DNA of 62,902 bases. It comes from Bradyrhizobium sp. ARR65. GTDB lineage: Bacteria > Pseudomonadota > Alphaproteobacteria > Rhizobiales > Xanthobacteraceae. Position 1 is the first letter of the stretch. Every line of letters starts with the position of its first letter. The notes below the pieces were generated by a model. The model saw only the letters and a list, made by a program, of their open reading frames with translations, was not told the DNA's origin and made no database searches. Below are positions 34,529 to 43,184 of this stretch, piece after piece. The position numbers and the translations under genes are program-made. The stretch covers positions 29,827 to 92,728 of the forward strand of contig NZ_AWZU01000031.1 in the NCBI RefSeq assembly GCF_000472385.1, given 5' to 3'.

Positions 34529-34930
34529 ATGCCGCTTGGCAGACTGCAGCACTTCACCATCGAGCCGCAGGACCTCGAGCGCAGCAAGGATTTCTATGTC
34601 GACGTGCTCGGCCTCGAAATCGGCGACCGTCCGCCGCTCGATTTCCCGGGCTATTGGCTCTACTCCGGCGGGGTCGCCACCGTGCACCTGATGGGCACCC
34701 GCAAGCCGCGGGAGGGGATTGTCGTGCGCGGCACCGAGAAGAAGTACGAGGACACCGGCCGCTTCGACCACATCGCCTTTGCCGCCACCGACGTCGAGGC
34801 CATGCGTGATCGCCTGCGCTCAAAGGGCGTGACGTTTCGGGAGAGTGTCGTGCCGCGTACCGGTGATACCCAGTTCTTTCTCTATGATCCCGATGGCGTC
34901 GGAGTTGAGCTGAATTTCCCTGGGGCTTAA
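34529..34930 (+). CDS. VOC-superfamily protein (glyoxalase/dioxygenase fold)
   Basis: 133 residues from ATG 34529, with GGGAGAA upstream. LQHFTIEPQDLERSKDFYVD opens the first beta-alpha-beta-beta-beta module and FDHIAFAATDVEAMRDRL the second; QFFLYDPDGVGVELNF supplies the C-terminal metal Glu. Metal ligand candidates are His8, His78 (in DHIAF) and the final Glu. Such proteins act as lyases, isomerases or ring-cleavage enzymes; the operon suggests action downstream of the flavoprotein. Confidence 0.8.
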   Translation: MPLGRLQHFTIEPQDLERSKDFYVDVLGLEIGDRPPLDFPGYWLYSGGVATVHLMGTRKPREGIVVRGTEKKYEDTGRFDHIAFAATDVEAMRDRLRSKGVTFRESVVPRTGDTQFFLYDPDGVGVELNFPGA

Positions 34931-35232
34931 GCCCTGAGCAAGAGCGCCTGCGGTATCATTCGGCCGCCGGGTGCGGCGCGAATGCAACGCGCGGCGCTCA
35001 CGTAATGTCGATCCCGACAAAGGTCACGCCGCAGCCATCAGTCGGGCGCGAAACGGTCGGCTTTTCTTCATCATTGCATTGAGGATTTGAAGAGCCGCGC
35101 CGCTGCGGCAGGATAGCCGGGTGCCGGGCCTTTAACCTACCCCAGGGCGCGCGTGCCCGGCTATTCGCAAGCGTGGGGCGCGTCGAAACGAGAGCGCGTC
35201 GTCCGGCGACGCGCCACGCGCCGCCTCCCTTC
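34931..35232. other. Non-coding stretch left of the IS element
   Basis: GC-rich intergenic DNA; I see no gene or clear repeat before the IS boundary. Confidence 0.4.
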
Positions 35233-35234
35233 TA

Positions 35235-36278
35235 AAGCGGGATGGGGTTAGGTTGAATCGATTTAGGATTCCCAAATCAGCGTGTTTCTGATTCACCATG
35301 CTGGCTGGATAGGAGGCCAGCATGGATGGGCAAGCCTTATTCTCTGGATCTGCGTAAGCGAGTCGTGTCCGCGATCGAGGGCGGGATGTCCCGCAATCGG
35401 GCCGCCAAGCAGTTTGGGGTGGCGATCAGCACGGCCATCGGCTGGATGCAGCGTGTCGACGAGACCGGCAGCGTCGAGCCTGGCCAGATGGGCGGCCACA
35501 AGCCGAAGGCGGTTTCGGGAGACCATGCGGTCTGGCTGTCCCAACGGATCAAGGACGGCGATTTCACGATACGCGGTCTCGTTGCCGAGCTTGCCGGCCG
35601 CGGCCTGAAGGTCGACTACCACTCGGTATGGGACTTCGTGCATGCCGAGAAGCTCAGCTTCAAAAAAAAGCGTGGCGGCTGGCGAACGCGATCGACCCGA
35701 GGTCGCGCGGCGGCGAGCCCAGTGGACAAAGTATCAAAGTCGCGTCGATGCTGAGCGGCTGGTCTTCATCGACGAGACCTGGACCCGGACCGATATGGCG
35801 CCCTTGCGGGGATGGGCGCCGCGCGGGAGCAGACTTCACGCCAAGGTTCCCCACGGCCGCTGGAAGACCATGACTTTCCTGGCGGCCCTGCGCCACGACC
35901 GGATCGATGCACCATGGTTCATCGAAGGGCCGATCGATGGCGTGAGCTTCCGCACTTACGTCGAGAAGGTCCTCCTGCCGACCCTTCAGCCCGGCGATAT
36001 CGTCATCTTGGACAACCTCGGCAGCCACAGGAGCAAAGCAGTTCGCCAGCTCATCCGCTCGGTCGGCGCCAAGCTCTTCTTCCTGCCAAAATACTCGCCC
36101 GACCTGAATCCGATCGAACAAGTCTTTGCCAAGCTTAAGCACCTGGTCCGCAAAGCTGCCGCGCGAACCGTCGAGGCCGTCTGCACCGCAATCGGCCATG
36201 CACTCGATGCCTTCACCTCCGAGGAATGTGCCAACTACCTCAAAAATTCAGGTTATCGAACTTAATGCCATCACGCTT
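35235..36278 (+). mobile_element. Complete IS630-family insertion sequence
   Basis: About 1.04 kb. The left end reads AAGCGGGATGGGGTTAGG and the right end, read inward on the other strand, AAGCGTGATGGCATTAAG: imperfect terminal inverted repeats. A TA dinucleotide abuts each end (35233-35234 and 36279-36280), the target duplication expected of IS630/Tc1-type transposition. Both ends and the transposase look intact, so the element may be recent and potentially active. Confidence 0.8.
35326..36265 (+). CDS. IS630-family transposase, two frames joined by +1 frameshift
   Basis: The first frame (35326-35754) encodes the N-terminal helix-turn-helix (YSLDLRKRVVSAIEGGMSRN) and ends in unrelated basic sequence. 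The catalytic domain continues in the +1 frame to 36265: FIDETWTRTDMAPLRGWAPR, VILDNLGSHRSKAVRQLIRS, YSPDLNPIEQVFAKLKHLV, giving the DDE/D triad of the family. The two frames overlap at an eight-adenine run (35662-35669), the natural slippage point. Programmed frameshifting is described for IS630 relatives; a simple inactivating indel is the alternative. Confidence 0.85.
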
Positions 36279-36320
36279 TAGAGCCGTGATGAGATCAGGT
36301 TGAATCGTCATCGCGCTCTA

Positions 36321-36380
36321 AGCTTTTGTTTGAGCGTGACCTTTTAGAAGACCGCTGCACGCTTTCCGGACCATGCTCTA
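36321..36380. repeat. Rhizobial intergenic palindrome (RIME-like)
   Basis: AGCTTTTGTTTGAGCGTGAC followed, some 30 bases on, by TTTCCGGACCATGCTCTA. This matches in wording the widespread rhizobial element with inverted GAGCATGA and TCCGGATCATGCTC arms, here somewhat diverged. It lies between the IS right end and the stop of the Spy-like gene. Confidence 0.55.
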
Positions 36381-36381
36381 G

Positions 36382-37161
36382 CTAGTCCAGTCCGCGCTCG
36401 TGGCTGAGGCGGACCATCTCCTCGACGAAGATCTGCTTCTGCTTGTCGTCGAGGCTCGCATAGAGCGGCTCGGCGGCGTCGGCCACGTTGCGCTGATCGG
36501 AGGCACGGTCGACCAGAAACTGCGCCTCATTGCGCATCTGTTCGATGATGTCATCAGGCGGATCGCGCTTGGCGCGGGCGATGCGCAAATTGAGACGGTC
36601 GGCGCCATTGTGACCGAGATAGTGCATTGCACTCGCAAAGGGTCCCCAATTCTTCTCCTGGTCCGCCGTCAGGTTCAGTTCCTTCTTGATCCGATCGATG
36701 AGCACGTCGTTGTTGGCGACGATCTGGTCGGCCGACAGTTGCGGCTCGCCCTCCTGCGTCAGCACCGTGATGGGCCTGTTATTATTGCTGTTATTGCTTG
36801 GTGGTGCGCTCGGAGCTTTGGCCGTCTTGGTGGCCTTCGGCGTCTTTGCCGCGTTGCTCTGCCTGTCCTTGTCTTTGTCGTTCTTGTCATTGGCAGCGGG
36901 CGCGGTAGCCTGCTGCCCGTTATTCCCGGTAAACACGCCCGTAACGCCGGTGACGACGCCGACAACCCCGCCGATCGCGCCACCCAAGACGCCGCCGACA
37001 GGACCTGCAGCCTTGTTGCCCTCCCGCGCGCCCTGTTCCACGCCCTTGACCAGCCCCTGCGCGTCACCCTGTCGCGGCGCGCCTACCAGGGCAATGGCGG
37101 CGGCCCCAAGCGTGATGCACAGCCTCAAACGCGCACGCAGCTTCGACGTCCTGCTGATCAT
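36382..37161 (-). CDS. Exported Spy/CpxP-like (LTXXQ-motif) protein
   Basis: 259 residues. A signal peptide (RLCITLGAAAIALVGAPRQGDAQ) is followed by a glycine-zipper stretch (GPVGGVLGGAIGGVVGVVTG) that may insert in or associate with membrane, a Lys/Asn/Ala-rich linker, and a helical domain with LNLTADQEKNWGPFASAM and LYASLDDKQKQIFVEEM, the paired LTxxQ motifs of Spy/CpxP-type periplasmic chaperones. Role probably envelope-stress related. The upstream 37162-37673 region has no other gene. Confidence 0.7.
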   Translation of the reverse strand: MISRTSKLRARLRLCITLGAAAIALVGAPRQGDAQGLVKGVEQGAREGNKAAGPVGGVLGGAIGGVVGVVTGVTGVFTGNNGQQATAPAANDKNDKDKDRQSNAAKTPKATKTAKAPSAPPSNNSNNNRPITVLTQEGEPQLSADQIVANNDVLIDRIKKELNLTADQEKNWGPFASAMHYLGHNGADRLNLRIARAKRDPPDDIIEQMRNEAQFLVDRASDQRNVADAAEPLYASLDDKQKQIFVEEMVRLSHERGLD

Positions 37162-37673
37162 TTGCCAGGCTCCATGAGGGATCGGAATCGAAAATCGTTG
37201 GGTTTAACGAGCGGCGGGACTCCCCATCCCACGGCTCGATTCTTACGTTTCCGCAGTGTCTAAGTCCACCGCGTGCGACGCTTTGCAGCGATCGAGAAAA
37301 ACCGTGACCGGCGAGGCCATTACAGACGGAGCGGTGCATGCTCGGCTGGCGATCGCGGCAATGACAAAGCGAGATTGCCGTGTCATTGCGCAACGCGCAC
37401 GCAGAGCAAAGCGGAGAGATCGAGACTGCGCATTATGTGCGACGCAATATTCGACGCCGCGTCATCGCAAACACGTGCGTTAACTTTCGGAAGGCAGGCG
37501 CATCGGACGCAACGTTAGTTCTAGAGAACTCCGTCACCGGATTTCTCGACAGAAGCTTTCAATTCTGCTCTGATCGCTGACAATGAAATCTCCGCGAAGC
37601 CTGACTGGGCCGCGACGCAAAAACAGAAAACGAGATTTCTCATCACATAAGATGGCTCACCAGGAGGAACGCC
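37162..37673. other. Intergenic region between divergent genes
   Basis: About 510 bases containing promoters for the Spy-like gene (minus) and the ABC operon (plus). No small gene, strong palindrome or riboswitch-like fold was evident. Confidence 0.35.
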
Positions 37674-39014
37674 ATGTCAGGGAGAAGGCTCACACGCCGT
37701 GAATTCGTAGCCAGTACTGCCGTCACATCCGCCGCGCTCGTCGCCGCGCCTTACGTTCGTTCGGCGCACGCAGCCGGCAAACTCTCGATCGGTTTCTGGG
37801 ATCACTGGGTTCCCGGCGCCAACAAGGCCTCCACTGAACTCTGCAATGAATGGGCAGCCAAAGAGAAAGTCGACCTTCAGATCGACTACATCACGAGCCA
37901 GGGCAACAAGAACCTGGTGACCATTGCCGCCGAAGCGCAGGCGAAGTCCGGCCACGATATTTTCCAAATGCCGACCTGGTGGTGTCATTCCAATTCCGAC
38001 CTGATGGAACCCGTGAACGACATCATGGAGCCCATCATCAAGCAGAACGGGGAAGTCAATGGCACCGTGAAGTATCTCGGCAATCTCGACGGCAAGTGGA
38101 TGGGAGTGCCTGCTTGCGTCGGCAGCCAGATTAAGGGCCCCTGCTCCCGCATCGACCTGATGAAGAAATATGCCGGGATCGACGTGCAGGAGATGTATCC
38201 GGCCGGCAGCCCGCCCAAGGCCGACAATTGGAACACCGATACCTTCCTCAAGGCGGCCGAAGCCTGCCACAAGGCCGGTTACCCCTTCGGCATCGGACTC
38301 GGCGAAACCTCCGACTCCGTCGACACTGCCGGCGCGTTCTTCCAGGCTTTTGGCGCGGAACTCGTCAACGCCAAGGGCGATCTGACCGTGAAAACCGATA
38401 ACGTCCGGCAAGCGCTCGAATTCTATAAGAAGTTGGTCCCTTTCCTGCCGCCCGATGTCGCGGCCTGGGACGACGCCTCGAACAACAAATGGCTCGTCGC
38501 CGGCAAGGGCGCGATGATCATGAACCCGCCGAGCGCCTGGGCGGTGGCGAAACGCGATGCGCCGCAAGTGGCGGAGCAATTGTGGACACATGGCTTCCCC
38601 GTCGGGCCCAAAGGCCGCTTTGCGCCATTCCTGCCCTTCTTCTGGTCAATCTGGACCTTCTCGAAGAACAAGGAAGCGGCCAAGAGCTTGCTCGTCCACC
38701 TGTCCAAGCCATCTTCCATCGAGAAGATGGTCGACGCGAGCGGCGGCTACGATCTGCCGGCCTTTGAGAATCTGACCACACTGAAGGTGTGGGCGGAGGC
38801 GGAGCCGCCGAAGGGCACGCTGTACCACTACCCGAACCCGTATCACCATCAGGTACTCTCCATCGCAGCTTCGCCGGCGCCGCCCAAGGTCGCCCAACAG
38901 ATCTACTTCCAGGCGACGCAGACCAAGATGTGCCTGCGTTACGCGCACGGCGAGAAGATGGAGGACACGCTCGCCTGGGCGGAAGGCGAGTGCGAGGGCT
39001 TCCTGCGAAGCTGA
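37674..39014 (+). CDS. ABC transporter extracellular solute-binding protein (family 1)
   Basis: 446 residues. The N-terminus RRLTRREFVASTAVTSAALV is a Tat signal. The mature protein starts KLSIGFWDHWVPGANKASTE, typical of sugar-type solute-binding proteins, with GHDIFQMPTWW, DGKWMGVPACVGSQI, AGKGAMIMNPPSAWA and SASGGYDLPAF-type hinge and pocket segments. It delivers a ligand to the two permeases encoded next. Co-encoded 2-hydroxyacid dehydrogenase and amidase suggest a polyol, sugar acid or amide-bearing compound; the ligand is not known. Confidence 0.9.
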   Translation: MSGRRLTRREFVASTAVTSAALVAAPYVRSAHAAGKLSIGFWDHWVPGANKASTELCNEWAAKEKVDLQIDYITSQGNKNLVTIAAEAQAKSGHDIFQMPTWWCHSNSDLMEPVNDIMEPIIKQNGEVNGTVKYLGNLDGKWMGVPACVGSQIKGPCSRIDLMKKYAGIDVQEMYPAGSPPKADNWNTDTFLKAAEACHKAGYPFGIGLGETSDSVDTAGAFFQAFGAELVNAKGDLTVKTDNVRQALEFYKKLVPFLPPDVAAWDDASNNKWLVAGKGAMIMNPPSAWAVAKRDAPQVAEQLWTHGFPVGPKGRFAPFLPFFWSIWTFSKNKEAAKSLLVHLSKPSSIEKMVDASGGYDLPAFENLTTLKVWAEAEPPKGTLYHYPNPYHHQVLSIAASPAPPKVAQQIYFQATQTKMCLRYAHGEKMEDTLAWAEGECEGFLRS

Positions 39015-39142
39015 CGCATCGATCTGCGCCATGGCGATCCGGCCAGTTGCGGGTTGCCCTGGTGCATCGATCCTCGCCTGAGCCGGAAGCAGACCACGGC
39101 GGAACGGTTTGCCGGTGAAAGTCCCTGCAAGGAACACGCACC

Positions 39143-40081
39143 ATGGCTGATGTCGCCTTTCAACAGAACAGGATCGCCCGCGCAACGAGCACCCGCCGGG
39201 GCTCAAGCCTACGCTACGCGCTCAAGCGAAAGTCCACCGCCGCGTTCCTGATGACGCTGCCGCTCATTCTGCTGATCGCGATCCTCGTGGTCTATCCGGC
39301 GTTCTACTCGCTGCATCTGGCGACATTGAACAAGTCGATGCAGAAGTTCGTCGGCCTCGGCAATTTCCAGTTTCTGTTCAGGCGCGAGACGTTCTGGCTG
39401 GTCGTCAAGCAATCCTGCATCTTTGCCATCACGGCCGTGATCTTCAAGGCGCTGATCGGCTTCATCGTCGCGCATTTCGTCCACAACATCCCGGCCAAAG
39501 GTCAGCGCAAATGGCGCGGCATGCTCTTGGTACCCTGGGTGATCCCGCCCGCAATGAGCACGCTGGCCTGGCTTTGGTTGTTTGATCCTTCCTACAGCGC
39601 GTTCAACTACACGCTCTCGCTGTTCGGCATCGGCCCAATTCCTTGGCTTGGCGAAGCCGGCTGGGCGCGCTTCTCGGTGATCCTCGTCAATATCTGGTAC
39701 GGCGCCCCCTTCTTCATGATCATGTACCTGGCGGCGCTGAAGTCGGTGCCGGATCAGCTCTATGAGGCCGCCGCGATCGACGGCGCCAATTGGTGGCAAC
39801 GGATCTGGTACGTGACGCTGCCGATGATGCGCAACATCATCGCGATCACGACGCTGTTCTCGCTGATCGTCACCTTCGCCAATTTCGACATCGTCAGAAT
39901 CCTGACCAATGGCGGCCCGTTGGATCGCACGCACCTGTTTGCGACCTGGGCGTTCCGGGTCGGCATCGAGGGCAGCGACATTCCGCTCGGCGCCAGCGTC
40001 TCGCTGTTCATGTTCCCGATCCTGGCGATCGCTGCGATCTTCATCCTGCGCGACATCTCCAAACGTGGGAACGAAGCCTGA
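39143..40081 (+). CDS. ABC sugar-type permease (MalF/UgpA-like)
   Basis: 312 residues, six transmembrane helices starting at FLMTLPLILLIAILVVYPAF. The EAA loop that contacts the ATPase is LYEAAAIDGANWWQRIWYVTLP. Its stop shares one base with the next start, so the two permeases are translationally coupled and form the membrane heterodimer. Confidence 0.9.
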   Translation: MADVAFQQNRIARATSTRRGSSLRYALKRKSTAAFLMTLPLILLIAILVVYPAFYSLHLATLNKSMQKFVGLGNFQFLFRRETFWLVVKQSCIFAITAVIFKALIGFIVAHFVHNIPAKGQRKWRGMLLVPWVIPPAMSTLAWLWLFDPSYSAFNYTLSLFGIGPIPWLGEAGWARFSVILVNIWYGAPFFMIMYLAALKSVPDQLYEAAAIDGANWWQRIWYVTLPMMRNIIAITTLFSLIVTFANFDIVRILTNGGPLDRTHLFATWAFRVGIEGSDIPLGASVSLFMFPILAIAAIFILRDISKRGNEA

Positions 40082-40992
40082 TGAGCACGCTCGCAATCGA
40101 TAAATCCGGACCGACCCGCAAGGTGAAATACGGCAGCATGCGCCGGAGCCGCGCCTGGGCGTTGCGCTGGTCGTATTTCTTCCTCATCGTGTTCGCGATC
40201 TTCTCGCTCACGCCGCCGTTCTACATGCTGATCACGTCGCTCAAGAGCAGCGCCGAGATCTCCGCGGCGACCAATCCCTGGTGGGTGTTTCATCCGACGC
40301 TCAGCAACTACATCGAGTTGCTGGGATCGAACCAGTACATACGCTTCTTCCTCAATTCGGCGATGGTGTCGGTCGTCGTCGTGATCATCACCATGCTGAT
40401 CAGCATACCCGCGGCCTTCGCTCTGGCGCGCATGAAGTTCTGGGGCTCGGCGATGCTGGCGACGGGCGTTTTCCTGACCTACCTGATCCCGGACTCGCTG
40501 CTGTTTCTTCCGCTGTTCAAGATGTTCTCGTTCTTCAGCGATTGGACGGGAATCCCACTCGTCAACCATTGGTACGTGCTGCTGCTGGTCTATCCGACGC
40601 TGACGGTGCCGTTCTGCACCTGGATCATGATCGGCTATTTCGCGTCGATCCCGAAGGAGCTGGACGAGGCCGCCATCATCGACGGTGCCTCCTGGCTGCA
40701 GACGCTGACGCGCATCTTCATTCCGGTGGCGCTGCCGGGACTCATCGCCGCCACCATCTTCGCCTTCACGGTGTCCTGGGCGCAGTTCCTCTATCCGCTG
40801 GTCTTTACGACTTCGACTGATCAACTCGTGCTGCCGGTCGGCATCGTCACCACGCTGATCAAGGGTGACGTGTTCAACTGGGGTCAGATCATGACCGGCG
40901 CGCTGCTTGGCGCGGCACCGCCGCTGATCATCTACGCCTTCCTGATGGATTATTACATTGCCGGCCTCACCGCCGGCGCGACGAAGGGTTGA
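40081..40992 (+). CDS. ABC sugar-type permease (MalG/UgpE-like)
   Basis: 303 residues. FFLIVFAIFSLTPPFYMLIT opens helix 1, followed by a periplasmic loop (NPWWVFHPTLSNYIELL) and five more helices; the EAA motif is ELDEAAIIDGASWLQTLTRI. This is the MalG-type partner of the preceding permease. The frame is open upstream inside the previous gene, but the ATG at 40081 fits family length. Confidence 0.9.
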   Translation: MSTLAIDKSGPTRKVKYGSMRRSRAWALRWSYFFLIVFAIFSLTPPFYMLITSLKSSAEISAATNPWWVFHPTLSNYIELLGSNQYIRFFLNSAMVSVVVVIITMLISIPAAFALARMKFWGSAMLATGVFLTYLIPDSLLFLPLFKMFSFFSDWTGIPLVNHWYVLLLVYPTLTVPFCTWIMIGYFASIPKELDEAAIIDGASWLQTLTRIFIPVALPGLIAATIFAFTVSWAQFLYPLVFTTSTDQLVLPVGIVTTLIKGDVFNWGQIMTGALLGAAPPLIIYAFLMDYYIAGLTAGATKG

Positions 40993-40997
40993 AGCCG

Positions 40998-42107
40998 ATG
41001 GCCGAAGTGAATCTGCGCAAAGTGGTGAAACGCTACGAGGACGTCGAAGCCGTGCGCGGCATCGACCTCGACATCGCCGATGAGGAGTTCGTCGTGCTGG
41101 TCGGCCCGTCCGGCTGCGGCAAGTCGACCACCTTGCGGATGATCGCGGGGCTCGAGGACATCACCGACGGCGACATCATGATCGGCGGCGACGTCGTGAA
41201 TGACGTTCCGCCGAAAGATCGTGACATCGCGATGGTGTTCCAGAATTACGCACTCTACCCGCATATGACGGTCGAGGAGAACATGTCCTTCGGGCTGCGG
41301 CTGAAGCACTACCCCAAGTCCGAGATCAAGGCCCGCGTCACCGAAGCCGCCCGCCTGCTCGACATCACCGACCTCATCGACCGCAAGCCGAAACAACTAT
41401 CCGGCGGCCAGCGCCAGCGTGTCGCCATGGGGCGCGCCATCGTGCGCAATCCCAAGGTCTTTCTGTTCGACGAGCCGCTTTCCAATCTCGACGCCAAGCT
41501 CAGGGTGCAAATGCGCATCGAGATCAAGAAGGTGCACCAGAAGGTGCGCACCACCACGGTTTACGTGACCCACGACCAGGTCGAGGCGATGACGCTGGCC
41601 GATCGCGTGGTAGTCATGAACAAGGGCCGGATCGAGCAGATGGGCACGCCGAACGAGCTCTATCACAACCCGGCCACGCGGTTCGTAGCCGGCTTTATCG
41701 GTTCGCCCGCGATGAATTTCGTGCCGTGCCGGCTCGAGGAGCTTGACGGCAAGCTCAATGTCCGCCTCACCGACCGCCTCGCCTTCCCGGTGCCGGGCCA
41801 GCGCGCCGTACGTTACCACAATATTCCGCGCAACGAGCCGCTGTTGATGGGCATCCGGCCCGAGCACATCACCGAGGCGCGGCCGCACGACGAGCCGGGT
41901 GTCGAAGCTTTCGACACGGTCCTCGATGTGACCGAGCCGATGGGGATGGAGACGCTGGTCTACTTCACCCTCGAAGGCGCTCAGATCTGCGGACGCGTCA
42001 ACCCTAACTGGGGCGCGCGCGACGGTGCGCCGATGCGATTGGCTGTGGACCTCAACAACATGCACCTGCTAAACGAGGCGAGTGGCGTCGTCCTGGGGCG
42101 ACCGTAG
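40998..42107 (+). CDS. ABC transporter ATP-binding protein (MalK/UgpC type)
   Basis: 369 residues from ATG 40998. Walker A GPSGCGKST, Q-loop VFQNYALYPHMTV, signature LSGGQRQRVAMGRA, Walker B VFLFDEPLSNLD and H-loop VYVTHDQ are all intact. The C-terminal TOBE/OB region (about 240-369, MGIRPEHITEA) is that of carbohydrate-importing ATPases. It completes a four-gene importer. Confidence 0.93.
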   Translation: MAEVNLRKVVKRYEDVEAVRGIDLDIADEEFVVLVGPSGCGKSTTLRMIAGLEDITDGDIMIGGDVVNDVPPKDRDIAMVFQNYALYPHMTVEENMSFGLRLKHYPKSEIKARVTEAARLLDITDLIDRKPKQLSGGQRQRVAMGRAIVRNPKVFLFDEPLSNLDAKLRVQMRIEIKKVHQKVRTTTVYVTHDQVEAMTLADRVVVMNKGRIEQMGTPNELYHNPATRFVAGFIGSPAMNFVPCRLEELDGKLNVRLTDRLAFPVPGQRAVRYHNIPRNEPLLMGIRPEHITEARPHDEPGVEAFDTVLDVTEPMGMETLVYFTLEGAQICGRVNPNWGARDGAPMRLAVDLNNMHLLNEASGVVLGRP

Positions 42108-42128
42108 ACACTCTCCTAAGGGCAGGAA

Positions 42129-43118
42129 ATGACAGCAAACAAGAAGAAGATCCTCGTCACGGAATCCATGTCGGCGACGGGGCGAGCACTCCTCAATGCG
42201 CGTGACGACATCGATCTCGTCGAATTCCCCAACATGATTTCGGCCCCGGATTTCGAGGCCCTCTTGCGTGCGCAGGCGCCGGTGCACGGAGTTGCGCTCG
42301 GAGCGACCAGGTTCGGCGAGCCCGAACTCGAAGCATCCGGCGACATGAAGGTCGTGACCCGCATCGGGGTCGGCTACGACGCGGTGGACGTGCCGGCGCT
42401 GAGCCGCCGCAAGGTCCCGCTGATGGTGGCGGGCACGGCGAACTCCCCCTCGGTAGCCGAATGTGCACTGTTCATGATGCTGACGCTCGCCAAGCGAGCC
42501 GTTGAAATGGACACGATGGTCAAGAACGGCACCTGGCCTGAGCGGCTTGGTAAATTGCCTTACGACCTCTTCGGCAAGACCTTGCTGATCGTTGGTTTCG
42601 GGCGCATTGGCACCCGCACCGCCAAGCGCTGTCAGGCCATGGAGATGCAGGTCCTGGTCTACGATCCATACAAGAGCCCCGCTGATATCAAGGCGGCCGG
42701 CTGCGAAGCGGTCCCCGAGCTCAATGCGGCATTGCCGCGCGCGGATTTCGTCAGCATTCATTGTCCGAAGACGCCGGAAACGGTCGGGCTGTTCAACGCG
42801 GCGCGGCTTCGGCTGATGAAACCAACCGCCTACCTCATCAACACCGCGCGCGGTGGCATTGTCGACGAGAAGGCGCTTTACGATGCGCTGGCATCAGGCA
42901 AGCTCGCCGGCGCCGGCCTTGACGTCTTCGAGCAGGAGCCGCCGCCGGTCAGCAATCCGCTGTTCGGTCTGCCCAACGTCATCACGGCGCCGCATGTCGC
43001 GGGCGTTACCCGCGAAGCTGTCGACCGCATGAGCGAGCAGACCGCGCGCAACATCCTGAGCGCGCTTGACGGCGATCCGATCCGGCAGAACGTGATCAAT
43101 CAGGACGTGCTCGGCTGA
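42129..43118 (+). CDS. D-isomer-specific 2-hydroxyacid dehydrogenase
   Basis: 329 residues. The NAD-binding motif LLIVGFGRIGTRTAKR lies near 155, preceded by NSPSVAECALFMMLTLAKR. Catalytic residues appear in order: Arg in INTARGGIVDE, Glu in DVFEQEPPP, His in APHVAGVTREA. It interconverts a 2-hydroxy acid and a 2-oxo acid with NAD(P)H; resemblance to SerA and glyoxylate/hydroxypyruvate reductases is general. It starts 21 bases after the ABC ATPase, so it probably handles the imported compound. Confidence 0.88.
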   Translation: MTANKKKILVTESMSATGRALLNARDDIDLVEFPNMISAPDFEALLRAQAPVHGVALGATRFGEPELEASGDMKVVTRIGVGYDAVDVPALSRRKVPLMVAGTANSPSVAECALFMMLTLAKRAVEMDTMVKNGTWPERLGKLPYDLFGKTLLIVGFGRIGTRTAKRCQAMEMQVLVYDPYKSPADIKAAGCEAVPELNAALPRADFVSIHCPKTPETVGLFNAARLRLMKPTAYLINTARGGIVDEKALYDALASGKLAGAGLDVFEQEPPPVSNPLFGLPNVITAPHVAGVTREAVDRMSEQTARNILSALDGDPIRQNVINQDVLG

Positions 43119-43184
43119 TTTCGGCAGCAGCAGGCGCGCTGTCCGGGTACGCCCGCTGTGCGCCCAGTTTCAATGGGTTGTCCA

